This document shows, piece after piece, positions 17,209 to 25,635 of a stretch of DNA of 64,000 nt (position 1 is the first letter of the stretch; the number at the start of each line of letters is the position of its first letter). A program made the translations under genes and the position numbers. The stretch is from Neptuniibacter victor (GTDB taxonomy: Bacteria > Pseudomonadota > Gammaproteobacteria > Pseudomonadales > Balneatricaceae), in contig AP025763.1 in NCBI GenBank assembly GCA_027943745.1, positions 930,001 to 994,000 of the forward strand, in the 5' to 3' direction. The notes below the pieces were generated by a model. It ran no database searches, was not told the DNA's origin, and worked only from the letters and a program-made list of their open reading frames with translations.

Positions 17209-17721
17209 TTATTCGCTTTCAATCCAGCCCAACGCATTCTTTCGTACTTTTGTTATGCCAGGGCTCATCTGTTCGAGTAATCTTTCATTCCATTGTAAGA
17301 ATTCGGCCTTTGTCATTGCTTTTTTATTGGACGATCTAGCATGACTCATATGTTGTTTAAATGTTGCTAAGCCTTGTTCCATCTCATGAATAAGTTGTTG
17401 ATTGTCCCAAGGTTTATGTAAAAAACGGTCAATTTCCGCATAATTTATTGCGTCAGTCATTGCCTGCTGGTCAGCTTGACCGCTCAGCATGATTTTAAAT
17501 GAGTAGGGCTGCAACTTCTGAAACCGCATTAAAAAATCCACACCGTTTATCTCTGGCATTCTATAGTCTGAAATGACCACAGGAAACAAACCGTACTTGG
17601 CATAATCTAAGGCAGTCATAGGGTGATTAAAAGTAATAACCCTCCAGTTATTGCGTACTAGATGACGCTGAAGTGCTTTTAACACTTTGGTTTCATCGTC
17701 AATGATCATGACATTTCTCAT
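17209..17721 (-). CDS. Receiver-domain response regulator with short C-terminal tail
   Basis: The 170-residue protein is a CheY-like receiver: acidic pocket IIDDE at 7-10, phosphoacceptor Asp52 in VISDYRMP, LSGQ switch region and HKPW lysine motif. About 45 residues follow (NKKAMTKAEFLQWNERLLEQM) with no known output domain. It sits 20 bases before the H-NOX gene and 10 bases after the degenerate HD-GYP regulator gene, all leftward. A stand-alone receiver in this place may act as a phosphate sink or as an adaptor for the kinase; that is inference. Confidence 0.85.
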   Translation of the reverse strand: MRNVMIIDDETKVLKALQRHLVRNNWRVITFNHPMTALDYAKYGLFPVVISDYRMPEINGVDFLMRFQKLQPYSFKIMLSGQADQQAMTDAINYAEIDRFLHKPWDNQQLIHEMEQGLATFKQHMSHARSSNKKAMTKAEFLQWNERLLEQMSPGITKVRKNALGWIESE

Positions 17722-17731
17722 CAGAGTGCTC

Positions 17732-19075
17732 CTAGGTTAGAACAAATATTTCAATCGGGTTATCGTCTGCTATTAGAAAATTGCTTAAACGTGCTAGTGA
17801 ATCATGGTTGAATATATGCCCTTCAGGCAGGAGTAACATGTTGTTGTGGTTGAGTACATCACGTGAAAGAGACATGCCTGGGGTGATATCATTGAAAGGG
17901 ATGACCCTCTCGTTTTTAGCCAAAGTTTTATGGTCTGTTTGCTTTACTACTGTTGGTAATAGATTGATAATTTCAGGGTCATACCATTGATTGGCACGTT
18001 TGGTGAGGTATTCAATAGCTCCTTGGGAACTTAACCGAACAGTATGAAGTCGTCCTGAAGTGGCATAGACATAGTCTCTTGCTACGGCAAGTATTCTTGA
18101 ACCTAATGGTATTTGGTCTGCATTTAATCGATCAGGCAAACCATCACCCGAGTACGCTTCATGCTGATGAAGTATAATCGTTGAGACGTTTTTAAGTGGC
18201 GTCGCGGGGCTAAGTGCCATAAAAGCTTGCTGGGAAGAACGCATATATTGTTCCTTCAGCGGCAGGGATAACTCCTCGAAAGGCGTGTTCCATATCGATT
18301 CATCCAGGCCCAATAGTCCGAGTTCACATAGCAGTCCTGCTAGTTTTACATCCTTTATTTCTTTCGGTGTCTGCATCGTTTGGTCGGCAATTAATGCGCA
18401 TAGTTCACTAATCTTTATGGTGACTTCGCCGCCTAAATGAGGATTGAGACTGATCAAATTATAAAAAGAACGGATGGTCGCATTTAAATTGTTCTTTACC
18501 AGAATATTGGTGGATTTTAACTTGCTGAGAGCTGCATTGATCTGCTGAGTTCTTTGCTTAACTTTGTTCTCTAATGAGTTGTTAAGTGAAGCGAGCGATT
18601 GATTTTTTGTTTCAATCTCTTCAACTAAGCGTCGGTTTTCATTTTCTAGTTTTAACTTTTCAGTGCACTGTTCAATTGTTAATAGCAACTCATCATTATT
18701 CCAAGGTTTTTGTAGATAGCGAGAGATTTTCCCTTTATTGACGGCGGCAATTGTAGAGTTCATGTCAGAATAGCCCGTGAGTAATAACCGGACTGTTTCA
18801 GGAGAGCATTCTGCAACCTCACTTAGAAACTCCGCACCATCCATATTTGGCATCCGCATATCTGAAATAACGATATCGATCGTTTCTTGCTCAATGATTT
18901 TTAATCCTTCGTGACCACCATCCGCCGTGAGTATTCGATAATTAGGTGACCTCAACAGGCGCTTTAATGATTTCAGGACACTGACTTCATCGTCGACACA
19001 TAGAACCGTGAATTGGGTATGTTGGGTATCCAAATCAACGTTCTCGCTGGAGAGATCTGAGTCAAAGGTCGTCAT
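17732..19075 (-). CDS. Response regulator with degenerate HD-GYP domain (HnoD-like)
   Basis: I start at ATG 19075 (447 residues, MTTFDSDLSS), which has AAGGA 6 bases upstream; the longer frame to 19150 would run into the predicted promoter. The receiver spans about 22-145 with Asp72 in VISDMRMP. A coiled coil (about 155-205) leads to a C-terminal HD-GYP-like domain. The catalytic HD dyad is missing (CELG where HDIG is expected) and GYP is replaced by GLP, though HQHE is kept. This fits the degenerate HD-GYP regulator HnoD, which in S. oneidensis inhibits the phosphodiesterase HnoB. It is first in the leftward H-NOX operon. Confidence 0.88.
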   Translation of the reverse strand: MTTFDSDLSSENVDLDTQHTQFTVLCVDDEVSVLKSLKRLLRSPNYRILTADGGHEGLKIIEQETIDIVISDMRMPNMDGAEFLSEVAECSPETVRLLLTGYSDMNSTIAAVNKGKISRYLQKPWNNDELLLTIEQCTEKLKLENENRRLVEEIETKNQSLASLNNSLENKVKQRTQQINAALSKLKSTNILVKNNLNATIRSFYNLISLNPHLGGEVTIKISELCALIADQTMQTPKEIKDVKLAGLLCELGLLGLDESIWNTPFEELSLPLKEQYMRSSQQAFMALSPATPLKNVSTIILHQHEAYSGDGLPDRLNADQIPLGSRILAVARDYVYATSGRLHTVRLSSQGAIEYLTKRANQWYDPEIINLLPTVVKQTDHKTLAKNERVIPFNDITPGMSLSRDVLNHNNMLLLPEGHIFNHDSLARLSNFLIADDNPIEIFVLT

Positions 19076-19121
19076 AAATATCCTTATGAAATTACATTTA
19101 GGGCCTGTGAGGTCTGCATGT

Positions 19122-19150
19122 AATATAGTCAGAATAAACAAATGTCGCAA
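19122..19150 (-). promoter_or_regulatory. Predicted promoter of the leftward H-NOX operon
   Basis: On the minus strand TTGCGA (19150-19145) and TATATT (19127-19122) are separated by 17 bases, four of six and five of six matches to sigma-70 boxes. Transcription would begin near 19115, about 40 bases before the ATG at 19075. The -35 lies inside the ACAAATGTC tandem repeat. Confidence 0.5.
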
Positions 19151-19160
19151 ATGTCATTTA
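19138..19160. promoter_or_regulatory. Candidate operator: tandem ACAAATGTC repeats
   Basis: ACAAATGTC (19138-19146) is followed at once by GCAAATGTC (19147-19155) and then CATTTA in inverse orientation. The repeats cover the -35 box of the predicted leftward promoter. The same ACAAATG/CATTTGT word forms an inverted repeat on the other promoter at 19244-19260. I infer a binding site for the HTH-receiver regulator encoded at 19341. Confidence 0.55.
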
Positions 19161-19240
19161 TGAGTTATTTTATTATTCCTTATAAAACAGTATGTTACTT
19201 TTTTGGGTGAGTGTTCTTATGATTGTTTATGTGTATTTTA

Positions 19241-19269
19241 GTGACAAATGAGACATTTGTGTTTATTGT
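19241..19269 (+). promoter_or_regulatory. Predicted promoter and ACAAATG-AGA-CATTTGT operator of the rightward cluster
   Basis: GTGACA (19241-19246) and TATTGT (19264-19269) with a 17-base spacer form a candidate sigma-70 promoter. The perfect 7-3-7 inverted repeat ACAAATG-AGA-CATTTGT at 19244-19260 fills the spacer and touches the -35, a position suited to repression. Transcription would begin about 65 bases before the ATG at 19341. Confidence 0.45.
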
Positions 19270-19340
19270 TATTAAGCATACTATTTATACAAGAGAGCCA
19301 ATATTTAAACCTAAGGTGGATAAATTAAGGTGTTAAACCG

Positions 19341-19934
19341 ATGAAGACATTTTCAACAGGGGATATCGCAAAATTTTGTGATGTAAACCTGAGAACGGTT
19401 ATACGTTGGATTGAAAAAGGTGATCTTGAAGGCTTCAAGTTACCCGGCCGAGGTAATAATCGGGTTACCGAAGAGGCATTCTTAACATTTCTTCACCGCT
19501 ACAACATACCTATTCCTGATGAGCTTAAAGCATGTGAAAAGGTGAATAGTGGTCGAATATTGATCGTGGACGACGAGGCGCAAATAGCCAAAGCAATTCA
19601 GCGAGTACTCCGTGGTGCCGGTTATCAAACATCGTTGGCATATGATGGTTTTAGAGCGGGTAGCCAGTTAGTAAAAGAAAGACCTGCATTAATGACGTTG
19701 GATTTGAGCATGCCAGGTATCGATGGTTATGAGGTTATTAAGTTTGTAAGAAGCAGTGAAGGGATTAGCGATACACGTATTCTAGTTATTTCGGCATTAG
19801 ATGAGGATCGCTTGGAAGAAGCTCTGGCTTGTGGGGCGGACGCATGTTTACAGAAGCCTTTCGCTAATTCTGAACTATTGGCCGTTATCGAGAAGTTGCT
19901 GGGACCTTCAGTCGGGTTAATCGCTAACGGTTAA
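19341..19934 (+). CDS. HTH-receiver transcriptional regulator (HnoC-like)
   Basis: The 197-residue protein has an unusual order: an N-terminal excisionase/MerR-like helix-turn-helix (residues 3-55, TGDIAKFCDVNLRTVIRWIEKG, with recognition-helix RTVIRW) followed by a receiver domain (70-190) with IVDDE, phosphoacceptor Asp121 in TLDLSMPG, and the QKPF lysine motif. In S. oneidensis the DNA-binding receiver HnoC represses the hno genes and is released by phosphorylation from HnoK. The location, divergent from the H-NOX operon across shared inverted repeats, supports the same role. The rest of the rightward cluster follows within about 50 bases. Confidence 0.88.
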   Translation: MKTFSTGDIAKFCDVNLRTVIRWIEKGDLEGFKLPGRGNNRVTEEAFLTFLHRYNIPIPDELKACEKVNSGRILIVDDEAQIAKAIQRVLRGAGYQTSLAYDGFRAGSQLVKERPALMTLDLSMPGIDGYEVIKFVRSSEGISDTRILVISALDEDRLEEALACGADACLQKPFANSELLAVIEKLLGPSVGLIANG

Positions 19935-19983
19935 ATAAATTTTTTTGATCTTCGTTTAAACGATAGGCATTGGGGTATAGGAA

Positions 19984-21987
19984 ATGGAAAAGTCTCTTTT
20001 ACTGGTTGATGATGAATCTTCAATACTGCGATCGCTTAAACGGATATTTCATCGCAATGGCTATCAAGTTACGACTGCTAATAGCCCTGAAGAAGCGCTG
20101 CGAATAGTTGAACAAAAGTTTTTTCCCGTTGTTGTTTCTGATTATAGGATGCCTCATATGACGGGAGGAGAGCTCCTCATTGAGATTAAAAAAAGACATC
20201 CCGAAACGATGGGGATCATTTTAAGCGGTTATGCTGATCTTGAGTCTGTTATTTCTGCGTTGAACAGTGGGGCTGTACATAAGTTTTTAGAAAAGCCTTG
20301 GGATGAAGCCCTATTGATTGAAACGGTTGAACAAGCCTTTATCGACTGCTCAGAATCAAAAGTTGAATGTAATGAAACGCCTTATCCATTATCAGCAAAT
20401 ATAACCCTAAATGAGAAGGGTGAAGTTTTAGAATGTTTTGAAGGGGCTGAAAGTTTTTTTCGATGCGAGCCCTTTCAGATTATTGGCGCTAAGCTCACCT
20501 CGTTATTACCTTATCTATCGATACAGGATAAGCAAAACCTCTGTTTATCTGATAAGACTGAAATCGAACGGATTGATCCCTCCACTAACGATCGGCTACG
20601 CGTGATTTGCACTCCTAGCGCTTACCTTCACTGGAAGGTTGAGTTAACGCTAACCCCGCTTGCAGGTGTTGTCGCTAAAAAAAATGAGCGAGATACTGGA
20701 TCTGTTTCGATTCAAACAACGTTCATGAATGATATCCAACAGAGGCTAAGTGATCAGAAAGCAGTCTCATTAATCTACTTAGATATTCGCCATTTCCGTC
20801 ATTTTAACGATAGCTTTGGATATCAAAAGTCGGATGAATTACTACGACATATAAAATCAATTCTCATTGAAAAAGCACCTAAAGGTGTGAAATTAAGCTC
20901 GATGAATGGTGCCGCCTTTCTCCTTGCTGTACCGCGGGTACTGTCTGAGCAATCTGCATTAGATTTGATTGATTTGATCATCTCTCCGTTTAAGCAGTTG
21001 ATCACATTTGACGAACGGGAAGTGATGCTAACATTTAGTGCAGGCTATACCGTTGCTGCTGGTGGCACAAGCAAAGTAGAAACGCTTGTGAGAGAAGCGC
21101 AAATTGCAGCAAACTATAGTAAAGAGAAGGGGGTTGACTGTTACCTTCAATATCAGCAAAAGATGGATCGAAGTCAAGACGATGTGATTAGTTTGCAGAG
21201 TGAGTTGTGTCATGCTCTAAAACGAGAAGAGTTTTCACTTTATTACCAACCGAAGATCTCTTTATTAACCGGAGATATTTTAGGTGCTGAAGCTTTAATT
21301 CGTTGGCAACATTCAGAAAGAGGAATGATTTCTCCAGACCGTTTTATTCCGCTGGCCGAATTAACTGGATTAATAGGGCCAATTGGCGATTGGGTTTTAT
21401 CAACAGCGAGTTTGCAGTGTTCTTACTGGCAAAAAGAGGGGCTTCCTAAGTTTATTATGTCGGTCAATGTATCGGGCCGGCAACTTACGGAGAAAGACCT
21501 TGCTGCTAAAGTGAAGGAAGTGATCGACTATAGTGGCTTATCTCCAGAATACCTAGAGCTGGAAGTTACGGAAACGTTTCTTATGCAAGACATCGAACAC
21601 AGTATTAGTGTCTTGGAGGAGATTCAAAACTTAGGGGTAAAGATTGCGATTGATGATTTCGGCACGGGCTATTCTTCACTTAACTACCTGACCCGTTTGC
21701 CCGTTGATACTTTAAAAGTAGATCGTTCATTTGTCTCTGAACTGTCTGATGTTAGTGAGAAAAAGAGCCTCGTAAAAAACATGATTACAATGTCTCATGA
21801 CTTAGGGCTTCGAGTTGTTGCTGAAGGGGTTGAAACCGTTGACCAGCTTAATGTGCTGCAACAAATGAATTGTGATGAAGTGCAGGGCTATTATTTCAGC
21901 CCTCCCATTACCGCGGAAAGCTTTAGCAAATTGTTAGCACAAAATGCTTGGGGCGATATTGCCAAACCAAGTCACGTAAACGTTTAG
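19984..21987 (+). CDS. Receiver-degenerate GGDEF-EAL phosphodiesterase (HnoB-like)
   Basis: The 667-residue soluble protein starts with a receiver (Asp53 in VVSDYRMP, LEKPW). Residues about 130-230 look PAS-like. A GGDEF-like domain follows whose signature is ruined (MNGAAF instead of GGDEF), so cyclase activity is not expected. The C-terminal EAL domain (about 400-650) is intact: EALIRW, SVNVSGRQL, ELEVTETF, DDFGTGYSSL, KVDRSF, AEGVET and QGYYFSPP. It should hydrolyse c-di-GMP under control of phosphorylation, as HnoB does in S. oneidensis. It follows the HTH-receiver gene by 49 bases. Confidence 0.9.
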   Translation: MEKSLLLVDDESSILRSLKRIFHRNGYQVTTANSPEEALRIVEQKFFPVVVSDYRMPHMTGGELLIEIKKRHPETMGIILSGYADLESVISALNSGAVHKFLEKPWDEALLIETVEQAFIDCSESKVECNETPYPLSANITLNEKGEVLECFEGAESFFRCEPFQIIGAKLTSLLPYLSIQDKQNLCLSDKTEIERIDPSTNDRLRVICTPSAYLHWKVELTLTPLAGVVAKKNERDTGSVSIQTTFMNDIQQRLSDQKAVSLIYLDIRHFRHFNDSFGYQKSDELLRHIKSILIEKAPKGVKLSSMNGAAFLLAVPRVLSEQSALDLIDLIISPFKQLITFDEREVMLTFSAGYTVAAGGTSKVETLVREAQIAANYSKEKGVDCYLQYQQKMDRSQDDVISLQSELCHALKREEFSLYYQPKISLLTGDILGAEALIRWQHSERGMISPDRFIPLAELTGLIGPIGDWVLSTASLQCSYWQKEGLPKFIMSVNVSGRQLTEKDLAAKVKEVIDYSGLSPEYLELEVTETFLMQDIEHSISVLEEIQNLGVKIAIDDFGTGYSSLNYLTRLPVDTLKVDRSFVSELSDVSEKKSLVKNMITMSHDLGLRVVAEGVETVDQLNVLQQMNCDEVQGYYFSPPITAESFSKLLAQNAWGDIAKPSHVNV

Positions 21988-22009
21988 TCAATATATGGGA
22001 ATCTCTGCA

Positions 22010-23110
22010 ATGGATATGGATCAAGCGGCAGTTTATTTTATCGATGATGAGTCGCAGGTTCTGGGTGCTTTAAGAAGAGCGCTGCGTTTACGTTTGAAGG
22101 GTTGGAAAATGGTGTTTGAATCATCACCTTGCCATGCACTGGAATTGATGTCGGAAACGGCCCCGTGGGTGGTCGTGGTTGATAAAAAAATGCCAGAAAT
22201 CGATGGCGCTGATTTTTTACAGAACGTAAAAGATTTATACCCCGAAACTGTCCGAGTGATTCTTTCTGGTGATATTAGCCATGAAACAGTTGTTGAGTCA
22301 TCAGGTGTTGCTCATTTGCTTTTATCAAAGCCATTTGAGCTAGAAGAGATCGTAGAAGTTGTTGAAAGGGCTGTTTGTTTAAGGTCTTTTCAATTAGCCG
22401 AGGACCAGCGTATCGCGATTGGAGAGTTAGATAGTTTGCCAATACTACCGACTAATTATAACGCGCTTGTTACCTATTTAGATTCCGTCGAAGAACCCGA
22501 TTATGCGCGCGTGGCTGAACTGATGAGTCATGATGTTGCGGTCCTCTCTAAAATATTACAGCTAGCTAATTCTGCATTTTGGGGTGCCATCTCACCCGTA
22601 TACTCTGCGCATGATGCGGTTGTGAGGTTAGGGCATGATTTAGTCAGAAAGCTGGTTTTGTTCTTTGAATTGTATACAACACAAAGTGACTCTGATCTGC
22701 ACAATCGTTTGTTTGTAAATGCTGAGCGTGTGGCTGAAAAGTGTACCGAATTAGCTAATCTATCAGGCCTAAAAAAGCCGGAGATCGAACGAGCCTACTT
22801 TACAGGGTTATTACATAATATCGGCGAATTGGTGATAGCAGAGCGAGAGCTAAGTATAGCGCCAGACCTTGCCGGTAGTTTTTTGCTCAAGCTCTGGGGG
22901 TTCGAGCAAAAAATTGTCGATAGTATTCGCTATCAAGCATCGCCAGAAAATAGTAATGAAGAAGATGTGGTGCTTTATCAATTAAAAATAGCTAAATCGT
23001 TGGTTCAGGAAAACCCTGATAATATTTCTACGGATCTTTTTTTAGCAGAAGTCGATCTTAATATACTCAAAAATGCACAATTGTCAGATTATGCAAGGAG
23101 TTGCCCATGA
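22010..23110 (+). CDS. Receiver-HDOD response regulator
   Basis: I start at ATG 22010 (366 residues) because GGGA lies 8 bases upstream; an earlier in-frame ATG at 21995 would add five residues. The receiver spans about 5-125 with FIDDE, Asp58 in VVVDKKMP and SKPF. The C-terminal HDOD domain (about 145-340) has the ILPTNYNALVTYLD opening and HDVAVLSKILQLANSAFWG core. HDOD domains resemble HD hydrolases but lack the HD dyad and act as regulatory modules. The stop overlaps the ATG of the next gene (ATGA), so the PhnD-like protein is coupled to it. Confidence 0.87.
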   Translation: MDMDQAAVYFIDDESQVLGALRRALRLRLKGWKMVFESSPCHALELMSETAPWVVVVDKKMPEIDGADFLQNVKDLYPETVRVILSGDISHETVVESSGVAHLLLSKPFELEEIVEVVERAVCLRSFQLAEDQRIAIGELDSLPILPTNYNALVTYLDSVEEPDYARVAELMSHDVAVLSKILQLANSAFWGAISPVYSAHDAVVRLGHDLVRKLVLFFELYTTQSDSDLHNRLFVNAERVAEKCTELANLSGLKKPEIERAYFTGLLHNIGELVIAERELSIAPDLAGSFLLKLWGFEQKIVDSIRYQASPENSNEEDVVLYQLKIAKSLVQENPDNISTDLFLAEVDLNILKNAQLSDYARSCP

Positions 23111-23925
23111 AAACTATGTTGTCTTGTCTGTTGCTTTCAGTCACATTGTTGTCCTCTGTCGTCCAGGCAGAAACGTTAAGTTTCGGTATTGTCCCTCAAC
23201 AATCGGCTAAGAAATTGGCGAAATTATGGACCCCAATTAATAGCTACCTTAGTAAAAAGGTTGGGGTGAAAATACAATTTAGTACCGCTAACGATATCCC
23301 TACATTTGAGAAGCGCTTGCTTGAGGGAGAATATGATATCGCTTATATGAACCCCTATCATTATACCGTGTTTCATCAGAAGCCCGGTTATGAGGCGATC
23401 GCTAAGCAGAAAGATAAGAAGATCAAAGGCATTATTGTGGTAGCAAAGGATAGTCCATTAACCGCCTTAGATCAGCTTGCAGGAGAAACGCTGTCATTTC
23501 CATCGCCTGCCGCCTTTGCTGCCAGTGTTTTACCGCGTGCAAAAATGAGTAAGGATGGCATAAATATCATACCCAAATATGTTTCATCGCATGATTCTGT
23601 TTATTTAACGGTGTCTAGGGGGTTATTCCCAGCGGGCGGGGGGGTAATGAGAACCTATAATAATACCGCACCGGAGGTTCGTGAGAACTTACGTGTTTTA
23701 TGGTCTACGCCTGGCTATACACCGCATGCAATAGCAGTACACCCCCGTGTCGATAATGATGTCAAAATTAAAGTGCAGCAAGCTTTAATGGAGATGGCTT
23801 CAGATCCTGAAGGGCAGGTGTTGCTGAAAACGATTAACTTTAAAGCGCTAGAGCGTGCACACAATGAAGATTGGGATGATGTTCGTGGGCTAAATATAAA
23901 ATTATTAGATCATCTTTTACAGTAA
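23107..23925 (+). CDS. PhnD-like periplasmic substrate-binding protein
   Basis: The start is ATG 23107, overlapping the previous stop as ATGA, with AAGGAG 6 bases upstream (272 residues). A Sec signal peptide is clear (MKTMLSCLLLSVTLLSSVVQA, cleavage about residue 21 after AQA-like VQA). The mature protein has the PhnD/phosphonate-binding fold: LSFGIVPQQSAKKLAKLWTPI, EYDIAYMNPYHYTVF and LAGETLSFPSPAAFAASVLP. No ABC permease or ATPase gene is near. The next gene encodes a membrane histidine kinase with a periplasmic domain, so I infer that this protein is a sensory ligand-binding subunit for that kinase. Confidence 0.87.
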   Translation: MKTMLSCLLLSVTLLSSVVQAETLSFGIVPQQSAKKLAKLWTPINSYLSKKVGVKIQFSTANDIPTFEKRLLEGEYDIAYMNPYHYTVFHQKPGYEAIAKQKDKKIKGIIVVAKDSPLTALDQLAGETLSFPSPAAFAASVLPRAKMSKDGINIIPKYVSSHDSVYLTVSRGLFPAGGGVMRTYNNTAPEVRENLRVLWSTPGYTPHAIAVHPRVDNDVKIKVQQALMEMASDPEGQVLLKTINFKALERAHNEDWDDVRGLNIKLLDHLLQ

Positions 23926-23952
23926 CGCAGGTGTTATATAAGGGTTGTATCC

Positions 23953-25578
23953 GTGTCACTAAGACTTAAAACTATTTTAGGTATTGCCAGTATTGAAGCC
24001 TTGTTGTTGCTTCTGTTGATATCTATGACGTTGGACTACCTAAGAACAACCAACTATGAAGGGCTGTCAAAGCGAGCGTCTACAACAGCAACGTTGTTCG
24101 CTACGACCTCAAAAGATGCTGTATTGAGCTATGATTTGGCTTCTTTAGAGTCATTCGTTAATGAAGTACTGAAAAACCCGGATTTGGTTTATGCCCGGGT
24201 TTTAGGGCCTGAAGATCAATTATTTGCGCAAGCAGGGGAGAAATCCGTGCTTGCGCGCGTGTTTCAAGCCGATGTAATGGTTGAGGATGTTTCCGATAGT
24301 ATTTTTGATACTTATGCCGAGATAAGTGAGAGCGGTGTTGTGTATGGCCGAGTTGAAATAGGCTTGGATATCAATAGTCTGACGGCAACGATTGATGAAG
24401 CGAAAAATAAAAGTGCGTCTATTGCTGCGTTAGAGATGTTTATGGTGGCGTTGTTCTCGCTGATCTTAGGCACTTATTTAACGCGGCAATTAAAATCCCT
24501 CAGTGATGCTGCCAAAACAATCTCAGCGGGGAACCTTGCCGTTCAAATTCCTGTAAAAGGTCAGGATGAAATTGCCGAGGTGGCAAAAGCGTTTAATGCC
24601 ATGGCGGCTAATCTGCAAGAGGTGAGTCAACGTCGTGATGAGTTTGAAGGCCAATTAAAGGAGCTAAATCACTCTTTAGAAGATCGAGTGACTCGTCGTA
24701 CCCAAGAACTAGTTGAGAAAAATGGCCAGCTTGAGAAAGCAAATCGTGACATACAAGATACGCAGGCAAAGTTATTACAATCCGAAAAAATGGCGTCAGT
24801 CGGTGTTTTAGCTGCAGGCGTTGCTCATGAAATTAATAACCCGCTTGGGTTTGTCATCAGTAATCTCACGACCTTAGAAACCTATGTTAATAACTACAAA
24901 ACGTTAGTGGCTGAATATCAAGATCTATTTAAAATCACAGATTCTGCTGAACGAAAGCAGCAATTTCAGCGAATCAACCAATTAATTGAAGAGTTTGATC
25001 TTGAGTTTATGAATGAAGATTTAGGTGATCTTCTCAAAGACACGCATGAAGGATCAATTAGGGTTAAAGAGATCGTTAAAGGGTTAAAAGCGTTTTCCCA
25101 CGTAGAACAGGGCGAAGTGATGCAATTGGCGGATATTAACGATTGCATCAGCAGTACATTGAAGGTGGTAAATAACGAACTGAAATACCATTGTCAGGTT
25201 GCTGTTGAGCTGGGAGAGCTGCCGCATACTTATTGTTTACCAGGACAAATTAAACAAGTGTTATTAAATCTCTTTCTTAATGCTGGCCACGCGATTGATG
25301 GCAAAGGGATAATCAAAGTCACTAGTTGTTTGGAAAACGGCTGTATTGAGATCAGTGTCCAAGATAGTGGCTGTGGTATCTCTAAGGATGACGTTGGGAA
25401 ACTGTTTGACCCTTTCTTTACCACCAAAGCGGTTGGCGAGGGCACCGGTTTAGGGTTAGCAATCTCATATGGCATTATTGTAGAAGAGCATAAAGGTGAT
25501 ATTCGGGTTTCTAGTGAAGAGGGCGTGGGTAGCTGCTTTACCGTTGTACTTCCTGTTGTGCTTGAAGCCCCCGAATAA
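23953..25578 (+). CDS. Membrane sensor histidine kinase with HAMP domain
   Basis: The 541-residue protein starts at GTG 23953 with AAGGG 8 bases upstream. TM1 is at about 7-30, a small periplasmic domain at 31-156, TM2 at 157-176, HAMP at 176-228 and a coiled coil at 228-280. The HisKA motif VAHEINNPLGF has His292, and the ATPase N, G1 and G2 boxes are present (LLNLFLNAGHA, DSGCGIS, GEGTGLGLA). The C-terminal half resembles the H-NOX kinase at 15708-16652 in motif wording. It follows the PhnD-like gene by 27 bases and precedes a response regulator gene. The likely signal is the binding-protein ligand or its loaded state. Confidence 0.88.
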   Translation: MSLRLKTILGIASIEALLLLLLISMTLDYLRTTNYEGLSKRASTTATLFATTSKDAVLSYDLASLESFVNEVLKNPDLVYARVLGPEDQLFAQAGEKSVLARVFQADVMVEDVSDSIFDTYAEISESGVVYGRVEIGLDINSLTATIDEAKNKSASIAALEMFMVALFSLILGTYLTRQLKSLSDAAKTISAGNLAVQIPVKGQDEIAEVAKAFNAMAANLQEVSQRRDEFEGQLKELNHSLEDRVTRRTQELVEKNGQLEKANRDIQDTQAKLLQSEKMASVGVLAAGVAHEINNPLGFVISNLTTLETYVNNYKTLVAEYQDLFKITDSAERKQQFQRINQLIEEFDLEFMNEDLGDLLKDTHEGSIRVKEIVKGLKAFSHVEQGEVMQLADINDCISSTLKVVNNELKYHCQVAVELGELPHTYCLPGQIKQVLLNLFLNAGHAIDGKGIIKVTSCLENGCIEISVQDSGCGISKDDVGKLFDPFFTTKAVGEGTGLGLAISYGIIVEEHKGDIRVSSEEGVGSCFTVVLPVVLEAPE

Positions 25579-25635
25579 GTCATGTAAAAGAAATAGACGC
25601 CATTGATGATGGAAAATTCAGGGATGTATTAAACG

